Made by a program: the position numbers and the translations under genes. The notes under the pieces were generated by a model. The model saw only the letters and a list, made by a program, of their open reading frames with translations, searched no databases and was not told where the DNA came from. 48,104 nucleotides of DNA from an uncultured bacterium (lineage in GTDB: Bacteria > Bacillota > Clostridia > Lachnospirales > Lachnospiraceae): contig CAOKFN010000035.1 of the NCBI GenBank assembly GCA_948467735.1, forward strand, positions 1 through 48,104, read 5' to 3'. Below, one piece after another: positions 32,882-40,969 of this stretch (its first letter is position 1; every line of letters starts with the position of its first letter).

Positions 32882-33256
32882 ATGTTACAAAAAATTTCAA
32901 CGGACAAGGCGCCGGCGGCCATAGGGCCTTATTCTCAGGGAATTATTGCAAACGGGATGCTGTTTGCTTCGGGACAGATTCCCATCAACCCTGCAACGGG
33001 GAATATTGAGGGGGAGGATATTGCGTCGCAGGCGGAGCTGGTGATGAAGAATATCGGCGCGCTGCTTGCGGAAGCGGGAACGGACTATGCGAAGGTGGTC
33101 AAGACGTCCTGCTTTTTGGCGGATATGAATGATTTTGCTGTTTTTAACGAGGTGTATGCAAAATATTTCACGGAAAAACCGGCAAGAAGCTGTGTGGCAG
33201 TGAAGACACTGCCGAAAAATGTTTTGTGCGAGGTGGAAGTCATAGCGGTTGTCTGA
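32882..33256 (+). CDS. ridA: RidA family enamine/imine deaminase
   Basis: The protein (124 aa) has the RidA core: APAAIGPYSQGI, NGMLFASGQIP, DMNDFAVFNEVY and KPARSCVAV with the conserved Arg that binds substrate carboxylate. It should hydrolyse 2-aminoacrylate and other reactive enamines. AAGAGGAG is about six bases before ATG 32882; the frame from 32843 is not supported. It is a single-gene unit with hairpins (AGCGGC/GCCGCT, CGGACA/TGTCCG) after its stop. Confidence 0.95.
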   Translation: MLQKISTDKAPAAIGPYSQGIIANGMLFASGQIPINPATGNIEGEDIASQAELVMKNIGALLAEAGTDYAKVVKTSCFLADMNDFAVFNEVYAKYFTEKPARSCVAVKTLPKNVLCEVEVIAVV

Positions 33257-33377
33257 CAGATGCTTGGGAGAGGAACGATTAGAAAGCGGCTTGGCGAATG
33301 CCGCTGGGTATTCGACTTGCACGGAGGCGGACAAATGTCTGTCCGAGGCACAGGAAGCATGTAACGGTGTTCTTTTT

Positions 33378-33406
33378 GCATATTTTTCGGAATTTGGTTT
33401 ACACTA
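33378..33406 (+). promoter_or_regulatory. Candidate sigma G promoter of spoVAE
   Basis: GCATA (33378-33382) fits the sigma G -35 pattern GHATR, and TACACTA (33400-33406), 17 bases later, partly fits the -10 pattern CATNNTA. Forespore control would suit spoVAE. Confidence 0.4.
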
Positions 33407-33487
33407 GCCTTTATAAGAAAGATGTTCCGCGGAGATTTGAGAGTGTGCGGTTTTGAGGAATGATCGAAGGAAAGGTGAGTGAATCAA

Positions 33488-33847
33488 ATGATGGATTATG
33501 TAAATGCCTTTTGGGTGGGCGGACTGATTTGCGCGCTGGTGCAGATTTTGATGGAAAAGACCAAGATGATGCCCGGGCGCATTATGGTGCTTTTGGTAGT
33601 CACAGGCGCGATTATCGGGGTGTTCGGATGGTATGAGCCTTTTCAGGAATTTGCGGGGGCAGGAGCCAGCGTGCCTCTGCTGGGTTTTGGAAATGTGCTG
33701 ATGAAAGGGGTCAAAGAAGCGGTGGATGAGAAGGGGCTGCTGGGGCTGTTCGCCGGAGGCTTTAAGGCGGGAGCAGTGGGAACCTCCGCCGCTTTGATTT
33801 TCGGATATTTGGCAAGCTTGGTTTTTAAGTCTAAGATGAAAAGCTGA
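33488..33847 (+). CDS. spoVAE: Stage V sporulation protein AE (SpoVAE)
   Basis: The protein (119 aa) has about three to four hydrophobic segments and the SpoVAC/SpoVAE family sequence (NAFWVGGLICALVQILME, then PLLGFGNVLMKGV). SpoVA proteins form the channel for dipicolinate uptake into and release from spores. Usually spoVAC, spoVAD and spoVAE are adjacent; here spoVAE is alone. AAGGTGA is nine bases before ATG 33488; GTG 33479 is also possible. Confidence 0.88.
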   Translation: MMDYVNAFWVGGLICALVQILMEKTKMMPGRIMVLLVVTGAIIGVFGWYEPFQEFAGAGASVPLLGFGNVLMKGVKEAVDEKGLLGLFAGGFKAGAVGTSAALIFGYLASLVFKSKMKS

Positions 33848-33865
33848 GTGGATGTGAGCATATAA

Positions 33866-34363
33866 TTAGAGCGTTTCATATAAAATCCCTTTTCCGTCCA
33901 AATATTTTCGCAGTGCTTTGTCCCAGATGGCGTCCGGTTCTTTGGAGAGAAGGAAGGTGTGATAGGCGGTTCCGGTGGTAAGTACTGCTTTGGAGCCGTC
34001 ATAGCGGATGTTCAGCACAAGCGCTTTTACCTGAGAGGATTCCACGTCACAGCCTTCCCGCTCCAGCAGTGCCGAGGCTTTTTCCGGCATTAGATGCAGG
34101 ACGAAGCGGAAGAAGAGGGGCGTGCGTTTCCCTTTGATTAGATTAAAGCACAGACCTTTTAATTCACTCCAAGGGCGGAATTCGTAAGGGATTTCCGGCG
34201 CGTCTTCATCACTGCCATAGAATTCACGGTTGATATGCCCGTCAATGGTAAAGGTGCTGGCGGTGCTGATCACCGCTTCTTCCAATAGGAAGGGCTCAAA
34301 GGTGTCCGCCGCCAGAAGGTGGTTCATAAATTGTTTCATAGAAGAGACTTGTAATGCTATCAT
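33866..34363 (-). CDS. DUF5721 family protein
   Basis: The protein (165 aa) is soluble and acidic, with no membrane segment or recognisable catalytic motif. It fits the DUF5721 family of unknown function found in Lachnospiraceae (QVSSMKQFMNHLL at the start, FTIDGHINREFY near 38-50). The minus-strand start at 34363 has AAGGA ten bases upstream. It converges with spoVAE and diverges from the FMN riboswitch. No function can be proposed. Confidence 0.75.
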   Translation of the reverse strand: MIALQVSSMKQFMNHLLAADTFEPFLLEEAVISTASTFTIDGHINREFYGSDEDAPEIPYEFRPWSELKGLCFNLIKGKRTPLFFRFVLHLMPEKASALLEREGCDVESSQVKALVLNIRYDGSKAVLTTGTAYHTFLLSKEPDAIWDKALRKYLDGKGILYETL

Positions 34364-34535
34364 AGTGTATCATTCCTTTGGGTTATTTTTGGAAAGTTTT
34401 ATTTCCTGCTATGAGCGCGCTTTGCTTCTTTCTGTATAAATTATATCATAAGCGGAGCGTAAAGTCTATTTAATTATTGACAGGTTTTGAGGGCATAACG
34501 CCTTAAAAAATTATTCAAAGGTCTTCACAAAACTC

Positions 34536-34564
34536 TTGATTTTCCACAAAAACAGTACTATAAT
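34536..34564 (+). promoter_or_regulatory. Promoter of the FMN riboswitch/ribU unit
   Basis: TTGATT (34536-34541), 17-bp spacer, TATAAT (34559-34564). Transcription should start near 34571, just before the aptamer. Confidence 0.8.
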
Positions 34565-34585
34565 AATCGGGATAAACAAAGGCAG

Positions 34586-34780
34586 ATTCTTCGGGGCAGG
34601 GTGGGATTCCCTACTGGCGGTATAGTCCGCGACCCGTGGCAGAGGTACAGGCCGGCCTGCAGGATGTGTTCTGCGGTGCCTGCAGCATGGAATTTAAGTA
34701 TAGTGCGTGGATTCTATGGTCTGTCATGGCTGATTCGGTGAAAGTCCGAAACCAACAGTATAGTCTGGATGAAAGAAGAA
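34586..34780 (+). ncRNA. FMN riboswitch (RFN element) aptamer
   Basis: Conserved RFN blocks are present in order: TTCTTCGGGGCAGGGT (from 34588), ATTCCCTACTGGCGGTATAG (34606-34625), CCGCGACCC (34627-34635), then CTGATTCGGTGAAAGTCCG (34730-34748) and CCAACAGTATAGTCTGGATG (34752-34771), closing with GAAAGAAGA. The variable arm between the third and fourth blocks spans about 95 bases, much more than in typical RFN elements. It senses FMN and controls ribU. Confidence 0.93.
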
Positions 34781-34872
34781 AAATATCGGCGGTATGGGAA
34801 GGGCAGAGGAAAGCTGCCTTTCGGCTGGCGCGGTGAAAGCGCGGGACTGCTGATAAGCGCGGAAATGGTTGT

Positions 34873-34903
34873 CCCCGAAGCCATATGGTTTCGGGGTATT
34901 TTT
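34873..34903 (+). terminator. Riboswitch-controlled terminator before ribU
   Basis: CCCCGAAGCC (34873-34882) pairs with GGTTTCGGGG (34887-34896), followed by TATTTTT. It lies 93 bases after the aptamer and 62 before ribU: the OFF state when FMN is bound. Confidence 0.88.
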
Positions 34904-34965
34904 GTGCGTGCGAAGAATTTTCCTGCAAAATTTTACAGGCCATGGGCCGGAAAATGGAGGAAAAA

Positions 34966-35703
34966 ATGAACGATTTATTTCAAAAAGCTGGAGAGAATTT
35001 GTGGTATGTGCTGAGTTTTTTAGGGATTGTGATTGGACTTTTTGCAGTGGGGATACTGCTGGAAAAGGCGGCTCAGAAGAAGAACGGGCAGAATCAGGCG
35101 GTTTTCGGTGTGAGAAAAGTGGCTATGATCGGTATGTTTTCTGCGATTGCGATGATTTTAATGCTGTTTGATTTTCCGCTGCCCTTCGTCCCCAGCTTCT
35201 ATAAGCTGGATTTCAGCGAGCTGCCGATTTTGGTGGGAACTTTTGCGTTCGGACCGGCGGCGGGGGTTATGATGGAATTTATTAAAATTCTGTTAAAGCT
35301 TTTTATCAAAGGAACGTCAACGGCGTTTGTGGGGGATTTGGCTAATTTTGTGGTGGGCTGTAGTTTTATTCTGCCCGCATCCGTCATTTATGTGTTTAAA
35401 AAGAGTAAGAAGACGGCGATCATTGCCTGCGGCGCGGGGACTTTGTTCATGACGGTGTTTGGAACGGCTTTTAACGCCATATATCTGCTGCCCGCTTTTG
35501 CGCAGCTGTACGGGATGCCCATTGAAAAGCTGCTGGCAAGGGGCAGCGCGGTGAATCCCTTGGTGGAGGAGGGGAGCATTATCAGTTTTGTGGCGGCCTG
35601 TGTGGCGCCTATGAATTTGATTAAGGGGCTTAGCGTATCCATCGTTACGCTGTTGATATATAAGCCTTTAAGTCCTATTATTAAGACAGGACATAGAGCA
35701 TAA
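34966..35703 (+). CDS. ribU: Riboflavin ECF transporter S component RibU
   Basis: The membrane protein (245 aa) is the substrate-binding subunit of an energy-coupling-factor riboflavin transporter. The usual six-helix core begins about residue 45 (VAMIGMFSAIAMILMLFDFPLP) and includes FYKLDFSELPIL, a flavin-binding region. An extra N-terminal helix (12-32) precedes it. ATG 34966 is chosen because GGAGG ends five bases before it and it lies after the terminator; earlier in-frame ATGs at 34942 and 34954 lack an SD. The shared ATPase and T subunits must be encoded elsewhere. The FMN riboswitch confirms the substrate. Confidence 0.95.
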   Translation: MNDLFQKAGENLWYVLSFLGIVIGLFAVGILLEKAAQKKNGQNQAVFGVRKVAMIGMFSAIAMILMLFDFPLPFVPSFYKLDFSELPILVGTFAFGPAAGVMMEFIKILLKLFIKGTSTAFVGDLANFVVGCSFILPASVIYVFKKSKKTAIIACGAGTLFMTVFGTAFNAIYLLPAFAQLYGMPIEKLLARGSAVNPLVEEGSIISFVAACVAPMNLIKGLSVSIVTLLIYKPLSPIIKTGHRA

Positions 35704-35767
35704 ATTTTATTTTTAAATAGCGGAACTTTCGTCGGGGCCGTTTTTGGAGAGCATACATATACTTACG

Positions 35768-35792
35768 GGCGGCAAAATCTGCCGCCGGTTTT
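35768..35792 (+). terminator. ribU terminator
   Basis: GGCGGCA (35768-35774) pairs with TGCCGCC (35780-35786), loop AAATC, followed by GG and TTTT. Confidence 0.65.
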
Positions 35793-35908
35793 CGGTGTCT
35801 GTCTCTCGTGATTCGGATCACATGGCAGGCTTCAGAGGCCGTCGGTATGGATTACGGATCATAATGAAAAGGAATCGTACATTCTAATCGAGTATGTGGA
35901 GAGTCAAT

Positions 35909-36697
35909 ATGAGCAGTCTTAGTGAGAAACGGGAGCGGTCGGAGAAAACGGAATGGATGAAGAAGCCGGAACGGTCGGAGAATTTAAAACAGCCGGAGGG
36001 GCCGGAACAGTCTGGGAATCTGGAACAGCCGGAGAAGCCGGAGTTCAAGGCATGGCCGGAGAATTTCGGGAGATGGGCGGAAGAGGCCTTCGAGGGCTGT
36101 GACAACGGGCGAAGGCTTTTGGGCAATCTGCTGGTATTGAGGCGGTATGTCAATACGCTTAGGCAGGGACTGGAGAGGAAAGGGAAGGAGATTTCCTTGG
36201 GACTGCGGAGGGCGGAGGCAATCCTATGGGATTTGCTGGAGAGGAAGGCGGATGCGGCGGAAGCCGAGGATTTCTCCAATGATTTGTACTACTGCTATTA
36301 TATCGACAGCGCGGGGGATCGGGAGGAACTGCCGGAGCTGTTTTATACGGAATATTTCGGCGATGGCCGGCCCGACGCCTATGAGTGGATGGCGGTGGAG
36401 TGGGCCGCGGGACTTTTGCTGCAGATGGTGTCCATGGCTGGCGGACGGCTGGATTTTGACGATTTTGAGGATTGTGAGCATGTGGATTTCTACGGCGTAC
36501 ACTTGTTGACGGATCAGCTGGAGGTCATTGCCAAAGAGGGGAGTATTCTGCCGTTTCAGGAAATTGCCCAAGCAGTGCTGGCGGATATGGCGCGGGCGCG
36601 GAGGGCGCGCCCGGAGGAGTATGCGCCGCTTCGGGAGGAGTACCAAAAGTATGCCATTATGCCGGAGGAGTACGCCCCAAGACTGCTGGAATATTAA
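35909..36697 (+). CDS. Unrecognised acidic protein with Pro-Glu repeats
   Basis: The protein (262 aa) is soluble. Residues 15-50 are a degenerate repeat rich in Pro-Glu pairs (KPERSENLKQPEGPEQSGN...). The central region (55-225) is helical and acidic, with DLYYCYYIDSAGD and DYAYEWM-like aromatic clusters. The C terminus has a PEEYAP motif twice, about 22 residues apart. No known domain is recognised. GGAGAG is seven bases before ATG 35909; an in-frame ATG at 35894 is also possible. It is flanked by the ribU terminator and by a decayed-looking region, so it appears to be a single-gene unit. Confidence 0.6.
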   Translation: MSSLSEKRERSEKTEWMKKPERSENLKQPEGPEQSGNLEQPEKPEFKAWPENFGRWAEEAFEGCDNGRRLLGNLLVLRRYVNTLRQGLERKGKEISLGLRRAEAILWDLLERKADAAEAEDFSNDLYYCYYIDSAGDREELPELFYTEYFGDGRPDAYEWMAVEWAAGLLLQMVSMAGGRLDFDDFEDCEHVDFYGVHLLTDQLEVIAKEGSILPFQEIAQAVLADMARARRARPEEYAPLREEYQKYAIMPEEYAPRLLEY

Positions 36698-36700
36698 GCC

Positions 36701-37005
36701 ATGACGGCTGTGAAAATATTTGATGATTGCTGGAAAGAGACGGGGACCTGTATGTTTTTCGAGGAGGAAATTGTCGTGAATGGGCGGCTGGACAGCGGCG
36801 GATTGGTTTTGATATTATGAATGAGATATTTCCAAGCGTATGGAAGCTGAAATGGGAGGGCGGTTATTTTCGGAGAGGAAATGACCGTCCTTTATTCCTG
36901 CGGGCACTGAGCCAATTCAATTGTCTTGACTATGCGCCGTGCCTGAAGGATCAGTCCTTGGCCGGCTTTCGCGTAAGGACATGCTCCATGTCAAAGCCGA
37001 TTTGA
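36701..37005 (+). pseudogene. Possible remnant: two short overlapping frames
   Basis: A 39-codon frame (36701-36820, starting MTAVKIFDDCWK) overlaps a second frame from ATG 36817 to 37005 (62 codons, starting MNEIFPSVWKLKWEG) by four bases. Neither matches a family I know and neither has a strong SD. They could be two small genes, or one gene split by a frameshift. The rest of 36698-37090 holds no other signal. Confidence 0.3.
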
Positions 37006-37090
37006 AACCAGCTTTGATAATGAAGCGGGTTTACGGCTTTGGGAGTGAAGGCGAAGGAAGTGTCTGTTGTGGGAAATTTTTCTTAGAGCA

Positions 37091-37119
37091 TTGACAAAAA
37101 GATAGAATTATTGTATTAT
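37091..37119 (+). promoter_or_regulatory. Promoter of the efflux operon
   Basis: TTGACA (37091-37096), 17-bp spacer, TATTAT (37114-37119). AGGAGG of the first gene follows 60 bases later. Confidence 0.8.
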
Positions 37120-37123
37120 ACAA
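37111..37123. promoter_or_regulatory. Palindromic operator overlapping the -10
   Basis: TTGTATTATACAA is a perfect 13-base palindrome covering the -10. Two related half-sites follow (ACAATACA, GATACAA). A GntR- or TetR-like repressor site is plausible, but no regulator gene is adjacent. Confidence 0.5.
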
Positions 37124-37187
37124 ACAATACAGCGATACAAGTTGATTTTACATATGCAGCAAGGCAGGATGGGGCAGGAGGCTGGCA

Positions 37188-37937
37188 ATGGGCGCATTGG
37201 TGGAAATCAGGGATATGTGCAAGGTATATAATCCCGGAGAGAATGAAGTCAGGGCATTGGATCATGTGAACGTTATGATTGAAGAGGGGGAATTTACGGC
37301 GATTATCGGGCAGTCGGGAAGCGGTAAATCTACGTTGATGAATATGCTGGGGTGTCTGGATGTGCCGTCCAGCGGAATGTACCGTCTGCATGGACAGAAT
37401 GTTTCGGAGCTTGACGACAATGAGCTTTCGGATATCCGCAATCGGGAAATCGGTTTTATTTTTCAGGGGTTTAATTTGATTCCCAATCTGACCGCTTTGG
37501 AGAATGTGGAGCTGCCCTTAATTTACAGGGGAGTGGGAAAATCCAAGCGCAAAGAGCTGTCCAAGGCGGCGCTGGAGAAGGTGGGGCTGGGGCATCGGAT
37601 GGAGCACAAGCCGGCGGAAATGTCGGGCGGGCAGCAGCAGAGAGTCGCAATCGCAAGGGCAATCGCGCAGGCACCTCCGATCATTCTGGCGGACGAACCA
37701 ACGGGAAATCTTGATTCCCATTCTACGCAGGAAATTATGGGTATTTTGAAGGAACTGCACGGGGAGGGCAGGACGGTTATCTTGATTACTCATGACAATG
37801 AGATTGCCGCTCAGGCGAAGCGGGTTATTAAAATAAAAGACGGGCGCATTGAGTCCGACTCTTCAGGTCAACAGGAAAAGCAGGAAAGTCAAGAAGAGCA
37901 GAAGGGCCAAATGAAGCAGGAAGGTGAAATGAAATAA
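37188..37937 (+). CDS. MacB/LolD-type ABC transporter ATPase
   Basis: The protein (249 aa) has Walker A GQSGSGKST (near 43-51), signature MSGGQQQR, Walker B ILADEPTGNLD and the switch His in LITHD. It is the nucleotide-binding subunit of a MacAB-like exporter with the two genes downstream. A hydrophilic Gln/Glu/Lys-rich tail of about 25 residues follows the normal end. AGGAGG precedes ATG 37188. Confidence 0.93.
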   Translation: MGALVEIRDMCKVYNPGENEVRALDHVNVMIEEGEFTAIIGQSGSGKSTLMNMLGCLDVPSSGMYRLHGQNVSELDDNELSDIRNREIGFIFQGFNLIPNLTALENVELPLIYRGVGKSKRKELSKAALEKVGLGHRMEHKPAEMSGGQQQRVAIARAIAQAPPIILADEPTGNLDSHSTQEIMGILKELHGEGRTVILITHDNEIAAQAKRVIKIKDGRIESDSSGQQEKQESQEEQKGQMKQEGEMK

Positions 37938-38042
37938 GAAATTCATCTGGAGAAAGAAAAACAAGCTGAGTACAAAATAGTTAAGCCGCTTATAAGGCTA
38001 AGGGCGGACCCAAAATCAAGAAAGCGATAAAAGGTACATAAA

Positions 38043-38075
38043 ATGAACAACATAATTGAATGGAAGAGGAGATGA
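38043..38075 (+). CDS. Putative 10-codon leader ORF coupled to the adaptor gene
   Basis: ATG 38043 has AAAAGG eight bases upstream. The frame encodes MNNIIEWKRR and stops at TGA 38073-38075, which overlaps an in-frame ATG of the adaptor gene at 38072 (ATGA). Translational coupling could supply initiation, since the adaptor start itself lacks a well-spaced SD. Confidence 0.35.
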   Translation: MNNIIEWKRR

Positions 38076-39523
38076 CACAGAATATGACAGAGAGCATGAC
38101 AGAATCAAAAAAGAAAAAGCGTGGAAAAAAACACAGAAAACTCCCTATTATTATTGCCGTCATTGTTGTCGGTTTTATTGTGTTCCGGGCGGCCGGCGGT
38201 ATGGGAACGGCGACGGTCGGCGCGTATGTGACGACTGCGTCGGCTGTCAGGGGGGATCTGCAGGAAAGCATCAGCACCAGCGGCACGGTGCTCAGCGAGG
38301 AGAAAAAGGTGATATTCGCCCCGGTCAGCGGCACTCTGGCGGAAGTAAATGTGGAAGCCGGGGATGTGGTGAAGGCGGGGGAGCTGCTGATTGGCTATGA
38401 CATGGACAAGATGGAAAAGACCCTGCGGCAGTCGGCGCTGCAGCTGGAAAAAAGCATGGCGGGATACGACGGGGCCATTGCGAAGGATTCTCAAAATCAG
38501 GCGGATTTAAACGAGGCCTCCGTGAATCTGCGTGTGTTGAATCAGCAGATAGCGGATAATAAGGCATATTTAAAGGAGCTGCAGAACAGTCTCAGCCAGA
38601 ATCAGCGGGATACCAGCAATGCGCTGGCGGCGGAGAATTTTACATTGCAGGAAAGGCTTGGAACATTGACTCCGGGAACGGCGGAATATAATGAAGTCTC
38701 CGGAGCCATAGCCCAGAACAGCTATCTGCAGCAGATTGCGAATTCCACGGATTATGTGGCTCAGATGCAGAAGGAAATCGAGGATGTTCAGGAGCGAATC
38801 GCAGGATATGAGGAATATAAGGCGCGCATGGAATCCCAGAAGGCTTCCAGCGAGGCGGGAATCATGAATTCCTTCGACAAGACACAGTATGACGCGGATC
38901 ATGAGCTGGCCAGCCTGTCCTATCAGGCGGCGGAGGAAGAATATTACATAGCAAAAAAAGGAATTACCGCAGAGTTTGACGCGATTGTCACAGAATGCAG
39001 CGCGATACCGGGAGCGGGGGTGAGCGGCGGAATGCAGCTTTTGACGCTGGAGAGCAGCCGGAATCTGAAGGTGTCCTTTGACGCTTCCAAGTATGATATT
39101 GAGAAATTGGCGCTGGGGCAGAAGGCGGAAGTCACCATTTCCGGGAGGACTTATGAGGGTCAGGTCAGCAAAATTAACCGTATGGCGGTGAGGAACGCCT
39201 CCAATACGCCCATGGTGGGGGTGGAGATTCATCTTGCGGACCCGGACGACAATATCATTCTGGGCATGGATGCCAAGCTGTGCATTTATACGAAAAAAGC
39301 GGAAAATGTGCTGCTGATTCCCGTGGAAGCCGTCAACGCGGACAAAGAGGGGGATTTCCTGTATGTGGTGGAAAACGGGACGGTGGCGAGAAGGGCCATT
39401 GTCTGCGGGATTTCTTCCGACGCGCTTGTCGAGGTGAAGGAAGGGCTTTCGGAAGAGGATAAAATTATTGTAAGCGCGCTCACAAACGTGGAAGAGGGAA
39501 TGGCGGTTACGGTTCTTGAATAA
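38060..39523 (+). CDS. Efflux periplasmic-adaptor-like (HlyD/MacA) subunit
   Basis: The protein (487 aa) has a basic N terminus, one membrane helix (about 32-50), then beta-barrel and lipoyl-like halves (ISTSGTVLSEEKKVIFAPVSGTLAEVNVEAGDVVKAGELL) around a long coiled coil (about 120-290), and an RND/MFP C-terminal barrel. In Gram-positives such MacA-like proteins connect the ATPase-permease pair to the cell-wall space. Starts at 38060 and 38072 are both possible. It lies between the ATPase and permease genes. Confidence 0.9.
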   Translation: MEEEMTQNMTESMTESKKKKRGKKHRKLPIIIAVIVVGFIVFRAAGGMGTATVGAYVTTASAVRGDLQESISTSGTVLSEEKKVIFAPVSGTLAEVNVEAGDVVKAGELLIGYDMDKMEKTLRQSALQLEKSMAGYDGAIAKDSQNQADLNEASVNLRVLNQQIADNKAYLKELQNSLSQNQRDTSNALAAENFTLQERLGTLTPGTAEYNEVSGAIAQNSYLQQIANSTDYVAQMQKEIEDVQERIAGYEEYKARMESQKASSEAGIMNSFDKTQYDADHELASLSYQAAEEEYYIAKKGITAEFDAIVTECSAIPGAGVSGGMQLLTLESSRNLKVSFDASKYDIEKLALGQKAEVTISGRTYEGQVSKINRMAVRNASNTPMVGVEIHLADPDDNIILGMDAKLCIYTKKAENVLLIPVEAVNADKEGDFLYVVENGTVARRAIVCGISSDALVEVKEGLSEEDKIIVSALTNVEEGMAVTVLE

Positions 39524-39525
39524 GA

Positions 39526-39568
39526 GCGGGCGTATCCGACAAATGCGGTATGGCGTTTAAACGCCCGC
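39526..39568 (+). other. Inverted repeat between adaptor and permease genes
   Basis: GCGGGCGT (39526-39533) and ACGCCCGC (39561-39568) can pair across 27 bases. There is no T run. It may be an RNA-processing or stabilising hairpin within the operon. Confidence 0.4.
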
Positions 39569-39597
39569 GGCGGGGAAGATATGAAAAGGAGCACAAT

Positions 39598-40812
39598 ATG
39601 GCACAGGCATGGGAATATATTAAAATTGCCCTGATGAATATCAAAAGCAATAAGGGCCGTTCCGTTCTGACAATGCTGGGGATTATCATCGGCATTTCTT
39701 CCGTCATTATGATTATTTCCATCGGCAATGGACTCAAAGGGGGAATTAACAGCGAGTTAAACGCCATTGCCGGAGGACAGATATATATCTATTCTTATGG
39801 GGACAATGATGAGGGAATCAGCATTGATTTTACGGATGAGGATATAGAAGCTATTTTGGAGAAAGTACCTCATGTGAAGGCGGTCACTCCAAGCTTTAAC
39901 TGGCAGGGAACGGTGAACGGCAGAAAGGGAATGTTTTCCGCCTCTGCCAGCTTCGGAACGCCGGGACTGGAATATGCGAACAGCGATCCCATTATCAAAG
40001 GCCGGTATTTCAATGAAAGCGATTATTATTCCGCAAATAAGGTCTGTGTTATGACGGAGAGCAGCGCGAAAATGCTTTTCGGCAACACCAATGTTGTGGG
40101 AATGACCGTGGAATTTTCTCTGTACGGCGTTTCGCAGGATTTCACGATTATCGGCATCCGGCAGGATAATGCATCCATGCTGTCCGGGATTATCACCGTG
40201 GATACGGCGTCTTTGGAAATGCCGCTCTCGGTTATCTCTTCCATTTACGGATTTTATACGGTCAATAATTCGCTGTTGATTATCAGCGAGGGTTCGGAAT
40301 ATGCCTCTCAGGTGGCGGCGGACGCGGTGCGCCTGATGGAGAACCGACATAATGTCCGAGGGAAAAATGCCGTTCATGTGGAGAATTTTAATGATTATAT
40401 GGGCCAGATAGATCAGATATTGAGCTATGTCACCATTTTCGTTGTATTTGTGGCGGCGATTTCCCTGCTGGTGGGCGGCATTGGGGTGATGAATATCATG
40501 CTGGTGTCCGTGACGGAGAGAACCCGTGAAATCGGCATCCGCAAGTCGCTGGGGGCGAGGACCGGTTCCATTTTAATGCAGTTTCTGTCCGAGTCGGCGA
40601 TTATTACGCTTCTGGGCGGCGTCATCGGGATTCTTCTTGGGGTGGCGGGAGCGTTCGGAGTCTGTTCTCTGGCAGGCTTCACCGCCAGAATCAGTCTGGG
40701 GACGGTGCTGGGGGCCAGCTTCTTTTCCTCTGCGGTGGGCATTTTCTTCGGCATCTATCCCGCCAGAAAAGCGGCGAATTTAAGCCCTATTGAAGCGCTT
40801 CGCCATGAGTAG
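39598..40812 (+). CDS. MacB/FtsX-type ABC transporter permease
   Basis: The protein (404 aa) has one N-terminal helix (SVLTMLGIIIGISSVIMIISIGNG, about 20-43), a large extracytoplasmic MacB_PCD domain (45-275) and three C-terminal helices of the FtsX domain (about 280-395), including GGIGVMNIMLVSVTERTREIGIRKSLGA. This is the mechanotransmitting permease of a MacAB-type exporter of peptides or antibiotics. ATG 39598 has AAGGAG eight bases upstream; the frame from 39550 is not supported. Confidence 0.94.
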   Translation: MAQAWEYIKIALMNIKSNKGRSVLTMLGIIIGISSVIMIISIGNGLKGGINSELNAIAGGQIYIYSYGDNDEGISIDFTDEDIEAILEKVPHVKAVTPSFNWQGTVNGRKGMFSASASFGTPGLEYANSDPIIKGRYFNESDYYSANKVCVMTESSAKMLFGNTNVVGMTVEFSLYGVSQDFTIIGIRQDNASMLSGIITVDTASLEMPLSVISSIYGFYTVNNSLLIISEGSEYASQVAADAVRLMENRHNVRGKNAVHVENFNDYMGQIDQILSYVTIFVVFVAAISLLVGGIGVMNIMLVSVTERTREIGIRKSLGARTGSILMQFLSESAIITLLGGVIGILLGVAGAFGVCSLAGFTARISLGTVLGASFFSSAVGIFFGIYPARKAANLSPIEALRHE

Positions 40813-40826
40813 GCAGATTTTTTCCC

Positions 40827-40855
40827 TTGCATTTTTGGCATCAATAGAGTAAAAT
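40827..40855 (+). promoter_or_regulatory. Promoter upstream of the YcxB-like gene
   Basis: TTGCAT (40827-40832), 17-bp spacer, TAAAAT (40850-40855), about 115 bases before the gene. Confidence 0.5.
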
Positions 40856-40969
40856 GGCTGTAGCTGTTATGAATTTAGAGATAATTAATGAACGACTTGT
40901 TTAGTCAATGGCGCGGATGCCAAAGCTGCGGCGTCACGGATTTGGCCGCAATGGGCAGGGGTGTGAAAT

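Noticed and set aside
34636..34969. Short ORFs inside the FMN riboswitch and terminator
   Set aside because: They are in the aptamer and expression platform; conserved RFN blocks explain the sequence.
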